Shown piece after piece: positions 26,220 to 34,682 of a DNA stretch of 50,322 nt. Source of the stretch: Opitutaceae bacterium (GTDB lineage: Bacteria > Verrucomicrobiota > Verrucomicrobiia > Opitutales > Opitutaceae); contig PLTZ01000084.1 in assembly GCA_003164715.1 (NCBI GenBank), positions 1 through 50,322 of the forward strand, read 5' to 3'. The translations under genes were made by a program, and so were the position numbers. How positions within the stretch are numbered: position 1 is the first letter of the stretch; each line of letters begins with the position of its first letter. Under the pieces are notes generated by a model that ran no database searches, was not told the DNA's origin, and saw only the letters and a list, made by a program, of their open reading frames with translations.

Positions 26220-26915
26220 ATGCTAAAGAAAAACACGAAAGCCCAGAGGGGCCCGACCTGGCTTGAGGTGGGGCTGGGTGCCTTCCTGAGCGTCATCCTC
26301 GGAATTGCCGTCGGCGCGGCGTACATGGTCTCACGGCCGGTGCTGAAGGTGACGTCGATCCCGAAGGACGCGGCCGCCAACGCCATCTTCTACATCGAGG
26401 GCTCGCACAGCACGGGGAGCTCGGCCGACGTCGCCGAGAAACGCAAGGCGTTTGCCGACGGGGAGTCGGTCTCAGTCGAGGAGGGGGAGCTCAACGCCCT
26501 CATCGGGAGCGTCAGCCAGCCGGAGGCGCCCAAGCCCAAGGCGGCGAAGCCGGGTGACAAGGCGCCGGCGGCCCCCGGCAACGAGCGGATGATGGAGCCC
26601 GGCACGCTCAACGCGCGCATCAAGGACGGGAAGATCCAGTTCGGGGACACGGTCGCCTTCAACGTCTTCGGCTTTAGCGCCTCGGTCTTCGTCCAGGCGA
26701 CCGGGGTCTTCACCAAGCGGAGGTCGGTGTTCGAGTTCGACCCGGAGACGTTCTACGTGGGCGGCTGCCCCGCGCAGCGCCTCCCCTTTGTCCGGGACTT
26801 CCTGATGAGGAAGCTCCTCTTCTCGCAGCCGGCGCCCGACGACCTGGCGGCGGCCTGGTCCAAGCTCTCCGACGTCTCGATCGAAGGCTCCACGCTGCGG
26901 TTGAAGGCGCCGTAG
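26220..26915 (+). CDS. Membrane-anchored protein of unknown function
   Basis: This 231-residue protein has one N-terminal transmembrane helix (WLEVGLGAFLSVILGIAVGAAYMV). A short linker, an Ala/Pro/Lys-rich stretch (near residues 100-118) and a mostly beta C-terminal domain (NARIKDGKIQFGDTVAFNVFGFSASVFVQATG ... FYVGGCPAQRLPFVRDFLM) follow. Topology is probably cytoplasmic N-terminus with the bulk outside the inner membrane. The repeated 'KIxxGxxV' strands suggest a lipid-binding or scaffold fold, but no family was recognised. It sits 15 bases before murJ, which hints at envelope biogenesis by context only. The spacer before its ATG (ttctcctccc) lacks a Shine-Dalgarno sequence. Confidence 0.8.
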   Translation: MLKKNTKAQRGPTWLEVGLGAFLSVILGIAVGAAYMVSRPVLKVTSIPKDAAANAIFYIEGSHSTGSSADVAEKRKAFADGESVSVEEGELNALIGSVSQPEAPKPKAAKPGDKAPAAPGNERMMEPGTLNARIKDGKIQFGDTVAFNVFGFSASVFVQATGVFTKRRSVFEFDPETFYVGGCPAQRLPFVRDFLMRKLLFSQPAPDDLAAAWSKLSDVSIEGSTLRLKAP

Positions 26916-26930
26916 GCCGGGCTGGCCCTC

Positions 26931-28499
26931 GTGTCGAAGAGCCTCAAGAGCATCGGGGTCATCTCGTTCCTGACGGTCGTCTCGCGGTTCCTCGCGCTCG
27001 TGCGCGACTCGCTGGCGATCGCGATCTTCGGCTCGGGCTGGCTCTACGCGGCGTTCACGACCGCCTTCATCCTGCCGAACCTCTTCCGCAGGCTTCTCGC
27101 GGAGGGCTCCATGACCGCCGCCTTCGTGCCGACGCTCCAGGAGGAGCTTCACGCCGGGGGCAGGGACGGGACCTTCCGCCTCCTCTCCAAGGTTGCGTCC
27201 TGGCTGCTGGTCGTCACCGGGGGGCTGGTCGTCGCCGCGGCCGCGATCTTCAGCCAGTCGCGCCTGATCGCGGGCCGCGAGGAGAAATGGTACGTCGCGG
27301 CCGACCTGGTGGTGGTCCTCTTCCCGTACCTGGCGCTCATCAGCCTTGCGGCCGCGTGCAGCGCCACCCTGAACGTGCTCGGGCACTTCGTGGAGCCGGC
27401 CCTCTCGCCGATCTGGCTGAACCTCGCGATGATCGCGACCCTCGCGGGGGCCGGCCTGCATTTCGCGGTCACTCCGCTCGGCGAGATCCACTGGCTCTGC
27501 GCGGGGGTGCTCGCCGGCGGCTTCCTGCAGATGGCCGTCCCGGCCGCGGTCCTCGTCCGGATGGGCTGGAGGCCCGGCTTCGACCTCGGCCTCTCGCCGC
27601 GGGTGCGCGAGATCGCGCTCCTGATGACGCCCGGCATCTTCGGGACGGCGATCTACCAGATCAACTTCTCGGTCTCGCGCCTGCTCGCGTTCTCGGTCGA
27701 CGACCCCTCGGCCGTGTACCTGTACACCGTCAACCGGCTCATGGAGTTCCCGATCGGGGTCTTTGCGGTGGCGGTCTCGACGGTCGTCTATCCGCTGATC
27801 GCGGCGCACGCGGTGAAGGGCGACTTCCGGGCGATGTCGGGCGACTTCCAGAAGGGAATCCGGCTGATCCTCATCATCAACGTGCCGGCCGCCGCCGGGC
27901 TCGCGCTGCTGAGCGGCCCGATCGTGAGGCTGATCTACCTGCACGGCCACGTGACCGCGCTCGACGCGCACCGGATGGCGCTTCTGCTCTGCATCATGGT
28001 CGTCGGGCTTCCGTTCTTCTCGGTCGTCAACCTCACGGTCCGGGCGTTCTACGCCGTGAAGGACACGAAGACGCCGGTGCGGGTGGCCCTGGTCGACTTC
28101 CTGATCAACATCGCGGTGAGCCTGGCGCTCATCCGCTGGCTCGGCGTCCTGGGGATCGTGCTCGCCAGCACGACGGCCATCGTCGCGCAGACCTTCCTGC
28201 TTGGCCGCGCGCTCGAGCGGCGCCTTCCCGAGATGCACCTCGCCCCGCTGGCCCCGAGCTTCGCCAAGGTGATCGGCGCGACGGCGGCGATGGCGGCCGT
28301 CGTCGCCGGCGGGGCTCGCGCCCTGCAGGCCGTCGGCCTGGGCGCAAGCAACCTTGCGGCGGTCGCCGCGCTGGTCCCCGCCGGGATCTGCGCCTACGGA
28401 CTCGCGCTGTGGGTGCTGCGCATCGAGGGCCGGAACGAGATCGAGAGCGTGCTGGCCCGCGTGCCCGTGCTGGGGCGGTTTTTTCACCCCGGGCTTTGA
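26931..28499 (+). CDS. murJ: Lipid II flippase MurJ
   Basis: MurJ (MviN) flips the peptidoglycan precursor lipid II across the inner membrane. The 522-residue polytopic protein starts at GTG 26931 and shows the family opening VSRFLALVRDSLAIAIFGSG, NLFRRLLAEGSMTAAFVPTLQEEL, then FGTAIYQINFSVSRLLAF and YTVNRLMEFPIGVFAVAVSTVVYPLI. The C-terminal half includes NLTVRAFYAVKDTKTPVRVA. About 14 hydrophobic segments can be traced, matching the MOP-superfamily fold. It follows the membrane-anchored unknown by 15 bases and ends 38 bases before the nitroreductase gene. Confidence 0.95.
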   Translation: MSKSLKSIGVISFLTVVSRFLALVRDSLAIAIFGSGWLYAAFTTAFILPNLFRRLLAEGSMTAAFVPTLQEELHAGGRDGTFRLLSKVASWLLVVTGGLVVAAAAIFSQSRLIAGREEKWYVAADLVVVLFPYLALISLAAACSATLNVLGHFVEPALSPIWLNLAMIATLAGAGLHFAVTPLGEIHWLCAGVLAGGFLQMAVPAAVLVRMGWRPGFDLGLSPRVREIALLMTPGIFGTAIYQINFSVSRLLAFSVDDPSAVYLYTVNRLMEFPIGVFAVAVSTVVYPLIAAHAVKGDFRAMSGDFQKGIRLILIINVPAAAGLALLSGPIVRLIYLHGHVTALDAHRMALLLCIMVVGLPFFSVVNLTVRAFYAVKDTKTPVRVALVDFLINIAVSLALIRWLGVLGIVLASTTAIVAQTFLLGRALERRLPEMHLAPLAPSFAKVIGATAAMAAVVAGGARALQAVGLGASNLAAVAALVPAGICAYGLALWVLRIEGRNEIESVLARVPVLGRFFHPGL

Positions 28500-28537
28500 C
28501 AAAACGGCCGTCCCGGTCTCGTTCTCACTTCACACTT

Positions 28538-29188
28538 ATGACACCCGTACCCACCCAGACCGTGACCGACGCGCTCAGCTGGCGCTACGCCACCAAGAAG
28601 TTCGACGCCACCCGGACGATCCCCGCCGAGACGTGGGCCGCCCTTGAGCGGGCGCTCGTGCTCGCGCCCTCCTCCTTCGGGCTTCAGCCCTGGAGGTTTG
28701 TCGTGGTGCGCGACCGGGCGACACGCGAGAAGCTCTCGGCCGCGGCCTGGGGCCAGAGGCAGCCGATCGATTGCTCGCACTTCGTCGTCTTCGCGGGGCG
28801 CAAGGGCTACGATGCGAAGGACCTCGAGCACTTTGTCGAGAGGACGGCCGCTGTCCGCGGCGTCTCCAAGGAGAGCCTCAAGGGCTACGCGGACATCATC
28901 GCCGGGAGCGTCGAGAAGGCCCGCCAAGGGGGCTACCTCGACAGCTGGCTGGCCCGCCAGGCGTACATCGCGCTCGGGCTGTTCATGACCTCCGCAGCGC
29001 TCCTCGGGATCGACGTCTGCCCGATGGAGGGGCTCGATCCCGCGCAGTTCGACGCGATCCTCGGCCTTCCGGCGCTTGGCTACACGGCCCTCTGCGCCGG
29101 GGCGGCGGGCTACCGCGCCCCCGACGACAAGTACGCCGCGGCGCCGAAGGTGCGTTTCAGGGCCGAGGAAGTGATCCTCCACGTCTAG
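28538..29188 (+). CDS. NAD(P)H-dependent oxidoreductase, nitroreductase family
   Basis: This 216-residue FMN-dependent enzyme reduces nitro compounds, quinones or flavins with NAD(P)H. The N-terminal FMN motif (LSWRYATKKFDATRTIP) and APSSFGLQPWRFVVVRD are those of the NfsB/NfnB branch. So are SWLARQAYIALGLFMTSAALLGIDVCPMEGLDP and the tail LPALGYTALCAGAAGYR. ATG 28538-28540 was chosen since the upstream frame is a murJ shadow. No Shine-Dalgarno sequence is visible (ttctcacttcacactt). The natural substrate is unknown. The next gene is another oxidoreductase, 16 bases on. Confidence 0.92.
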   Translation: MTPVPTQTVTDALSWRYATKKFDATRTIPAETWAALERALVLAPSSFGLQPWRFVVVRDRATREKLSAAAWGQRQPIDCSHFVVFAGRKGYDAKDLEHFVERTAAVRGVSKESLKGYADIIAGSVEKARQGGYLDSWLARQAYIALGLFMTSAALLGIDVCPMEGLDPAQFDAILGLPALGYTALCAGAAGYRAPDDKYAAAPKVRFRAEEVILHV

Positions 29189-29204
29189 GGGCCCCCACGC
29201 CGCC

Positions 29205-30197
29205 ATGCGCGCGCTTCGGATCGAGTCTGTCGGCAGGGTCTGCGCCGCCGAGGTGCCGGATCCGGTCCCCAGGGCGGGCGAGGCGCTGGTCGAGCTCAGG
29301 GCGTCCGCCCTCAACCACCGCGACGTCTGGATCAAGCTCGGGCAGTACGCGGGGCTCAGGTACCCGTGCATCCCGGGTTCGGACGGCGCGGGCGTCGTGG
29401 CCTCGGTCGGGCCCGGGGCCGACGCCTCATGGGTCGGCCGCGAGGTCGTCATCAACCCGAGCTTCGGCTGGGGGCCGGCGCCGGGCGCGCAGGGGCCGGA
29501 CTTCTCGATCCTCGGGCTGCCCCGCGACGGCACGCTCGCCGAGCGGATCGCGGTGCCGCAGGAGCAGCTCGCGGCCAAGCCCGCCCACATGGGCTGGGAG
29601 GAGGCTGCCGCGCTTCCCCTGGCGGGGCTCACCGCCTGGCGCGCCCTCTTCGGCCGGGCGCGCCTCGGCGCCCGCGAGCGCGTGCTTGTCAGCGGGATCG
29701 GGGGGGGCGTGGCGCTCTTCGCGCTCCAGTTCGCCGTCGCGTCCGCCGGCGAGGTCTGGGTGACCTCGAGCTCCGACGACAAGATCAAGCGCGCGGTCGC
29801 GCTCGGGGCGAGGGGAGGGTTCCGCTACGACCGCGGCGGCTGGGAGAAGGACGCCCTCGCCTCTTCGGGAGCCTTCGACGTCATCATCGACAGCGCCGGG
29901 GGCCCGGGATTCGGCGCCCTGGTCGATGTCGCGGCGCCGGGCGGCAGGATCGCGGTCTACGGCGCCACGCGCGGCAACGTGCCCGAGGTCATCCTGCGAA
30001 AGGTCTTCTGGAAGCAGCTCTCGATCCTCGGGACGACGATGGGCAGCCCGGCGGACTGGGAGCAGATGATGGCGGCCGTGTCTCGACTCGGGATCAGGCC
30101 CGTCGTCAGCCACGTCTTTCCGTTCGCGAGGGGCGCGGAGGCGTTTGACCTTATGGAGCGCGGCGGTCAGTTTGGGAAGATTGTCGTCAAGCACTGA
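29205..30197 (+). CDS. MDR-family oxidoreductase (quinone oxidoreductase-like, apparently zinc-free)
   Basis: This 330-residue protein has the medium-chain dehydrogenase fold. It contains a GroES-like N-terminal domain (GEALVELRASALNHRDVWIKLGQYAGLRYPCIPGSDGAG), a Rossmann core (VLVSGIGGGVALFALQFAVASAGEVWVTSSSDDK) and the C-terminal FPFARGAEAFDLMERGGQFGKIVV. The zinc ligands of alcohol dehydrogenases are missing: the GHE segment reads GSDGAG and there is no structural four-cysteine loop. It probably acts like zeta-crystallin or quinone reductases, using NAD(P)H without metal. The substrate is not predictable. It is 16 bases downstream of the nitroreductase gene and likely in the same transcript. 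Confidence 0.88.
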   Translation: MRALRIESVGRVCAAEVPDPVPRAGEALVELRASALNHRDVWIKLGQYAGLRYPCIPGSDGAGVVASVGPGADASWVGREVVINPSFGWGPAPGAQGPDFSILGLPRDGTLAERIAVPQEQLAAKPAHMGWEEAAALPLAGLTAWRALFGRARLGARERVLVSGIGGGVALFALQFAVASAGEVWVTSSSDDKIKRAVALGARGGFRYDRGGWEKDALASSGAFDVIIDSAGGPGFGALVDVAAPGGRIAVYGATRGNVPEVILRKVFWKQLSILGTTMGSPADWEQMMAAVSRLGIRPVVSHVFPFARGAEAFDLMERGGQFGKIVVKH

Positions 30198-30278
30198 ATC
30201 GCGGCCAAACTGGCCCCGGCGCCCCATTCCGGCTTGGCGCGGGCCGTTCGGCCGGCGAAACTTTTGAGTGACCCCCCC

Positions 30279-31364
30279 ATGAAAGCAGACCCCAGGTACC
30301 ACGCCTGCATCATCGCGGGCGGAAGCGGAGAGCGCTTCTGGCCCATGAGCCGCGCGAGCTCGCCGAAGCACCTCCTGCGCCTGTTCTCCGACAGGACGCT
30401 CCTTGAGGAGACGATCCTGCGCCTGCGCGGCGTGGTGCGCGACCGCAACGTCTGGGTCCTGACGAACAAGGCGCAGGTCCCGCTCATCCGGAGGGCCCTG
30501 CCCAAGTTTCCGAGGGACCGGATCATCGCGGAGCCGGCCAGGCGCGACACCGGGCCTGCGGCGGCGCTCGCCACCGGGCTCGTCCGCGCGCGCTGCCCCG
30601 ATGGAATCGTCGCGCTCCTTCCCGCCGACGCGATGATCAAGGACACGGCGCGCTTCGGCAGGCAGCTGGCCCAGGCGTTCCGGTGGGCGGGGGACGCCGG
30701 GCGGGGCGGGGTGGGCCGGAACCTCGTCACCTTTGCGATCCCGCCGACCTACAACGCGACGGGCTACGGCTACCAGGAGCTTGGCGCGCGGCTGGCGAGG
30801 GGTGACGACGGCAGCCGGCTCATGCGCGTGAAGCGCTTCGTCGAGAAGCCCGACGAGGCGACCGCCCGGCGTTACGTGAAGAGCGGGCGCTACGCGTGGA
30901 ACGCGGGCATCTTCGTGTGGGGCGTCGGCCGCTTCCTCGCCGAGGCCGAGCGGAGCGCGCCCGAGCTTGCTGCCTTCATCCGGGACTTCCCGGCGGGCGA
31001 CCCGGCCCGGTACCTCGCCATGCGGTTTGCCTCGCTTCCGAGGGTCTCGGTGGACTACGCGGTCCTCGAGAAGGCCGAGGCGGTCGCCACCGTCGTCGCC
31101 AGGTTTGACTGGGACGACGTGGGATCGTGGACCGCGCTTCCCAAGCACCTGTTCTGCGACAGCTCGGGCAACACGTGCCGGGGCTCCGTGGTCTCGGTCG
31201 ACTCCACCAACACGGTCGCCATCAGCACCGGGCGCGTCATCGCGCTCTGCGGCGTGAAGGATCTCGTGGTCGTCGAGACCCGCGATGCCGTGCTCGTGTG
31301 CCACAGGGACTCGGTCCAGGAGATCAAGAGGCTCCTGCCGCTCCTGCCGAAGGAATCCGTCTAG
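30279..31364 (+). CDS. manC: Mannose-1-phosphate guanylyltransferase
   Basis: This enzyme makes GDP-mannose from mannose 1-phosphate and GTP for polysaccharides and glycans. The 361-residue nucleotidyltransferase opens HACIIAGGSGERFWPMSRASSPKHLL, the GMP-PP form of the GxGxRxxPL signature. It continues with EPARRDTGPAAALA, LLPADAMI, FVEKPDEATA, YAWNAGIFVW and FDWDDVGSWTAL. It lacks the C-terminal phosphomannose isomerase domain of bifunctional enzymes, so it is the short, single-function type. ATG 30279 follows seven C residues, while the frame extends 15 codons upstream. The 81-base gap before it contains small GGCC inverted repeats with no U-run. Confidence 0.92.
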   Translation: MKADPRYHACIIAGGSGERFWPMSRASSPKHLLRLFSDRTLLEETILRLRGVVRDRNVWVLTNKAQVPLIRRALPKFPRDRIIAEPARRDTGPAAALATGLVRARCPDGIVALLPADAMIKDTARFGRQLAQAFRWAGDAGRGGVGRNLVTFAIPPTYNATGYGYQELGARLARGDDGSRLMRVKRFVEKPDEATARRYVKSGRYAWNAGIFVWGVGRFLAEAERSAPELAAFIRDFPAGDPARYLAMRFASLPRVSVDYAVLEKAEAVATVVARFDWDDVGSWTALPKHLFCDSSGNTCRGSVVSVDSTNTVAISTGRVIALCGVKDLVVVETRDAVLVCHRDSVQEIKRLLPLLPKESV

Positions 31365-31398
31365 GGGCCCTTTAAGCCCGACCCGGCGACCGAATCCG

Positions 31399-33060
31399 AT
31401 GCTCCAGTCGCTCCGCATCCGCAACCTGGCGCTCCTCGACTTCGTGTCGGTGGATTTCGACCCGGGCTTTGCTGCGGTGACCGGGGAGACCGGCGCGGGC
31501 AAGAGCATCCTGATCGGCGCCCTCTCGCTCCTCGCGGGCGAGCGCGCCGACAAGGCCGTGATCCGCCAGGGGGCGCAGGCCTGCGAGGTCGAGGCGTCGC
31601 TCTATTTCCGTGACCCGAGCCGGATCGACGCCCTGATGGCGCAGCTGGACCTGCCGGCCTGCGAGGAGGGCCTGCTGGTCCTCAAGCGGAGCCTCTCGCG
31701 CGAGCGCCCCCCTAAGATCACGGTCAACGGGGGTCTCGCCACGCTGGCCGCGCTCCAGCAGATCGGCGAACGCTGGGTCGATTTTCACGGGCCGAGCGAG
31801 CCCAGGCGCCTCCTTCGGGACTCGTGCCAGCTGGAGCTCCTGGACCTCTACGGGAAGGCGGGCCCCGCGCTCGAGGCCTACGCCGGCCACTACCGGTCGT
31901 GGTGCGCGCTGCAGGCCGAACGCGAGCGGCTTGCCTGCGAGGCCCGGCTCTCGCCCGACGAACTCGCGTTCATGGAGGCCCAGCTGGCGAAGCTGGACCG
32001 GCTGGACCTCTCGGAGGAAGCCGTCGCCGCGCTCGAGCGCGACTTCCAGAGGCTCAGCCGCGCGCAGGAGATCGCGGCCCTCGCGGCGGCGCTCGAGTCC
32101 GGGCTCGCCGGGGACGAGGGCGCGACCTCCCGGGTGGCGGCCCTGGTGCGGGAGGCGCGCAGGCTCGAGGCGATCGACCCCCCCAGCAGGGCGCTCGCCG
32201 AGCGCATGGCGGCCGTCTCGGCGGAGCTCGGCGAACTCGCCGCCGAGTTCGGGGCCCTCGGGCGCGAGCTCCAGGCCGACGCGGCGGGCGGCGCCCTCGA
32301 GGAGCGCATGGACGGGTGGCTCGAGGCCAGGAGGCGCCACGGGCCCGACGTCCGGTCGGTCGCCGCGGCCCGCGAGGCCATGCGCCAGAGGGTGTCCTCG
32401 CATGGCGACATCGAGGGCGCGCTCGCGCGCCTGGACCGCCAGATCGAGGCCGCGGCGCGCGAGGCCAGGGCGAGCGCGGCGGCGCTGCGCGCGGTGCGCG
32501 AGAAGGCCGCGAAGAGCCTCGCGCGGGCCGCCTCGGCCGGCATCGCGGAGCTCGGCTTCGAGAAGGCCGAGTTCCGGATCGCCATCACCGAGGCCCCGGG
32601 CCTCGGGCCGGCGGGCGACTGCGGCTGCGAATTCCTGTTCTCGCCGAACGTCGGTGAGGCGCCGCTGCCGCTCAGCCGCATCGCGTCGAGCGGCGAGCTG
32701 GCGCGCGTGATGCTCGCCCTGAAGGCGGTCCTTGCGGACCTGGACTCGGTGCCGGTGCTCGTCTTCGACGAGGTCGACGCCAACGTGGGCGGCGAGATCG
32801 GCAGCGTGGTGGGGGAGCGCATGGCGGCGATCGCGCGGCGCCACCAGGTGCTGTGTGTCACCCACCTGCCGCAGGTGGCGGCCCATGCGTCGAGCCACTT
32901 TGTCGTCGAGAAGGACCAGTCGGGGGAGCGCGCCGTGGTGACGATCGCGCCGATCCACGGCGACAGGAGGGCCCGCGTGGGCGAGCTCGCCCGGATGCTC
33001 GGCGACCGCAGCGCCAAGAGCGCGCTGGCGCACGCCGAGAAGCTCCTTCGCGCCGGATAG
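31399..33060 (+). CDS. recN: DNA repair protein RecN
   Basis: RecN is an SMC-like ATPase recruited to double-strand breaks. The 553-residue protein has LQSLRIRNLALLD, Walker A TGETGAGKSIL near residues 29-39, and long coiled-coil arms rich in Ala, Glu, Arg and Leu (about residues 150-370). The ABC signature IASSGELARVMLALK and Walker B VPVLVFDEVDANVGGEIG follow, then the His-containing VLCVTHLPQVAAHAS. The first signature residue pair is Ser-Ser rather than Ser-Gly, a minor change. It starts at ATG 31399, with no clear Shine-Dalgarno sequence, and lies 12 bases upstream of pxpB. Confidence 0.95.
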   Translation: MLQSLRIRNLALLDFVSVDFDPGFAAVTGETGAGKSILIGALSLLAGERADKAVIRQGAQACEVEASLYFRDPSRIDALMAQLDLPACEEGLLVLKRSLSRERPPKITVNGGLATLAALQQIGERWVDFHGPSEPRRLLRDSCQLELLDLYGKAGPALEAYAGHYRSWCALQAERERLACEARLSPDELAFMEAQLAKLDRLDLSEEAVAALERDFQRLSRAQEIAALAAALESGLAGDEGATSRVAALVREARRLEAIDPPSRALAERMAAVSAELGELAAEFGALGRELQADAAGGALEERMDGWLEARRRHGPDVRSVAAAREAMRQRVSSHGDIEGALARLDRQIEAAAREARASAAALRAVREKAAKSLARAASAGIAELGFEKAEFRIAITEAPGLGPAGDCGCEFLFSPNVGEAPLPLSRIASSGELARVMLALKAVLADLDSVPVLVFDEVDANVGGEIGSVVGERMAAIARRHQVLCVTHLPQVAAHASSHFVVEKDQSGERAVVTIAPIHGDRRARVGELARMLGDRSAKSALAHAEKLLRAG

Positions 33061-33072
33061 GGACCTTGCGCC

Positions 33073-33762
33073 ATGAAGCTTGAGCCCCTTGGCGATTCGG
33101 CGGTCCTCGCCACGCTGGAAGCGGGCAATGGGGGCGCCTCGCTCGCCCGGGTCCTCTCCTTCGCCGAGGCGGTCGTGGCCGCGAAGCGGCCGGGCATCAC
33201 CGACGTCGTGCCGGCCTACGGGACGGTCGCCGCGTTCTACGATCCGTCCCGGTTCACCAAGGCCTTGGGGGACGCCTACGGCGAGGTCTGCCGCTTCCTC
33301 GAGTCCTGCGCCGGGCGCCCGGGGGCGGCGGGGCCGGCCCCCGCGGGCAGGCTCCTCGAGGTGCCCGTGTGCTACGGGGGGATCCACGGGCCGGACCTCG
33401 AGCGCGTGGCCGAGCTCTGCAAGGTGAGCGCCGGCGAGGCGGCCTCGCTCCACGCGGGCGCCGAGTACCTTGTCCACGCGATCGGGTTCACCCCCGGCTT
33501 CCCGTACCTGGGCGGCCTTCCCGAGGCGCTGCGCGCCCCCCGCCGGGACACGCCGAGGGCGCACGTGCCCGCCGGCTCCGTGGCGATCGGGGGCTCGCAG
33601 ACGGGGGTCTATCCCGTCGATTCGCCGGGGGGCTGGCAAATCATCGGGCGCACGCCGATGGCCCTCTTCCGGCCCGCCGAGACGCCGGCGGCGCTGCTCA
33701 GGCCCGGCGACCGCGTCCGGTTCCGGGCGATCTCCCCGCAGGATTTCTCGTCATGGACGTGA
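33073..33762 (+). CDS. pxpB: 5-oxoprolinase subunit B
   Basis: PxpB forms the ATP-dependent 5-oxoprolinase with PxpA and PxpC, opening pyroglutamate to glutamate as damage control or for nitrogen use. The 229-residue protein belongs to the KipI/AHS1 family. It has LEPLGDSAVLATLE at the start, VPVCYGGIHGPDLERVAEL, IGFTPGFPYLGGLPEAL, PRAHVPAGSVAIGGSQTGVYPVDSPGGWQIIGRTP and a C-terminal RPGDRVRFRAIS. Its last 10 bases overlap the start of pxpC, so the two are translated together. KipI in Bacillus also inhibits a sporulation kinase, but the complete pxpBCA set here argues for the enzyme. Confidence 0.93.
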   Translation: MKLEPLGDSAVLATLEAGNGGASLARVLSFAEAVVAAKRPGITDVVPAYGTVAAFYDPSRFTKALGDAYGEVCRFLESCAGRPGAAGPAPAGRLLEVPVCYGGIHGPDLERVAELCKVSAGEAASLHAGAEYLVHAIGFTPGFPYLGGLPEALRAPRRDTPRAHVPAGSVAIGGSQTGVYPVDSPGGWQIIGRTPMALFRPAETPAALLRPGDRVRFRAISPQDFSSWT

Positions 33763-34682
33763 GCGTCGTCAGGGCCGGCATGCAGACGACGGTCCAGGAC
33801 CTGGGCCGCAGGGGGCACCTTGCCGAGGGCGTGCCGGCCGGCGGTGCCGCCGATCCATTTGCGCTGAGGGTCGCGAACCTGCTGGTCGGAAACGCCGAGG
33901 ACCTCCCGGCGCTCGAGGTCACGCTGATCGGGCCCGAGCTCGAGTTCGCCGAGGCCGCATGGATCGCCGTCTGCGGCGCCCGCTTCGAGAACGTCCCGGC
34001 CTGGAGGCCCGTCCGGGTCGAGGCGGGGGGACGGATCCGGTTCGGCAAGCGCCTCCAGGGCTGCCGCGCCTACCTGTCGATCGCGGGCGGCTTTGACGTC
34101 GAGCCGGTCATGGGCGGAAGGGGGACCCTGCTCTCGGCGGGCATCGGCGGCTTCCAGGGCCGGGCGCTGCGGGACCTGGACGTGCTGCGGTCCGTGCGGT
34201 CGGAGCGCAACCTCTCCGGCCACTGGAGCATCGACGAGCGCGTGCTGCCGCACTACTCGCCGGAGCCGACGGTGCGCGTGATCCCGGGGGCGCACGCCGA
34301 GGAGTTCGGGGAGGCGCTCTACACCGGCCGCTTCGGCGTCTGCGCCAGGTCGAACCGCATGGGGATCCGCCTCGAGGGGCCGAGGCTCGCGCGCGCCGGG
34401 AGCGGAGACCTGGTCTCAACGGCCGTCGCCCCCGGCACGATCCAGGTGCCGCCCGACGGCAATCCGATCGTGCTCATGGTCGACGCGCAGACACTCGGGG
34501 GGTACCCGCGGGTCGGCCATGTGGCCTCGGTCGACTTCCCCCTTCTGGCGCAGCTGGCGCCCGGCGACGGCGTCAGGTTCTCCAGGACGACGGTCGGCGA
34601 GGCCCACGCCCTGGCCCGGGCGCTGGAGCACAGGATCGCGCTGCTCCACCAGGGCCTCTCCGAGAAGGTCCGGTCGCGATGA
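33753..34682 (+). CDS. pxpC: 5-oxoprolinase subunit C
   Basis: This 309-residue protein is the AHS2/KipA-type partner of PxpB in 5-oxoprolinase. Typical segments are VRAGMQTTVQDLGRRGHLAEGVPAGGAADPFALRVANLLVGN, AYLSIAGGFDVEPVMGGRGT, SNRMGIRLEGPRL and IQVPPDGNPIVLMVDAQTLGGYPRVGHV. The start is ATG 33753-33755, within the end of pxpB. Its TGA overlaps the pxpA ATG as ATGA (34679-34682). The tight B-C-A arrangement ensures equal subunit production. Confidence 0.93.
   Translation: MDVSVVRAGMQTTVQDLGRRGHLAEGVPAGGAADPFALRVANLLVGNAEDLPALEVTLIGPELEFAEAAWIAVCGARFENVPAWRPVRVEAGGRIRFGKRLQGCRAYLSIAGGFDVEPVMGGRGTLLSAGIGGFQGRALRDLDVLRSVRSERNLSGHWSIDERVLPHYSPEPTVRVIPGAHAEEFGEALYTGRFGVCARSNRMGIRLEGPRLARAGSGDLVSTAVAPGTIQVPPDGNPIVLMVDAQTLGGYPRVGHVASVDFPLLAQLAPGDGVRFSRTTVGEAHALARALEHRIALLHQGLSEKVRSR

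Noticed and set aside
26472-28502. A 676-codon minus-strand open frame across murJ
   Set aside because: Antisense to murJ and the unknown anchored protein. Low-complexity Arg/Asp/Glu/His-rich translation with no motif.
30198-30278. GGCC inverted repeats before manC as a terminator
   Set aside because: The stems are only four base pairs, have no U-run and are expected by chance in sequence this rich in G and C.
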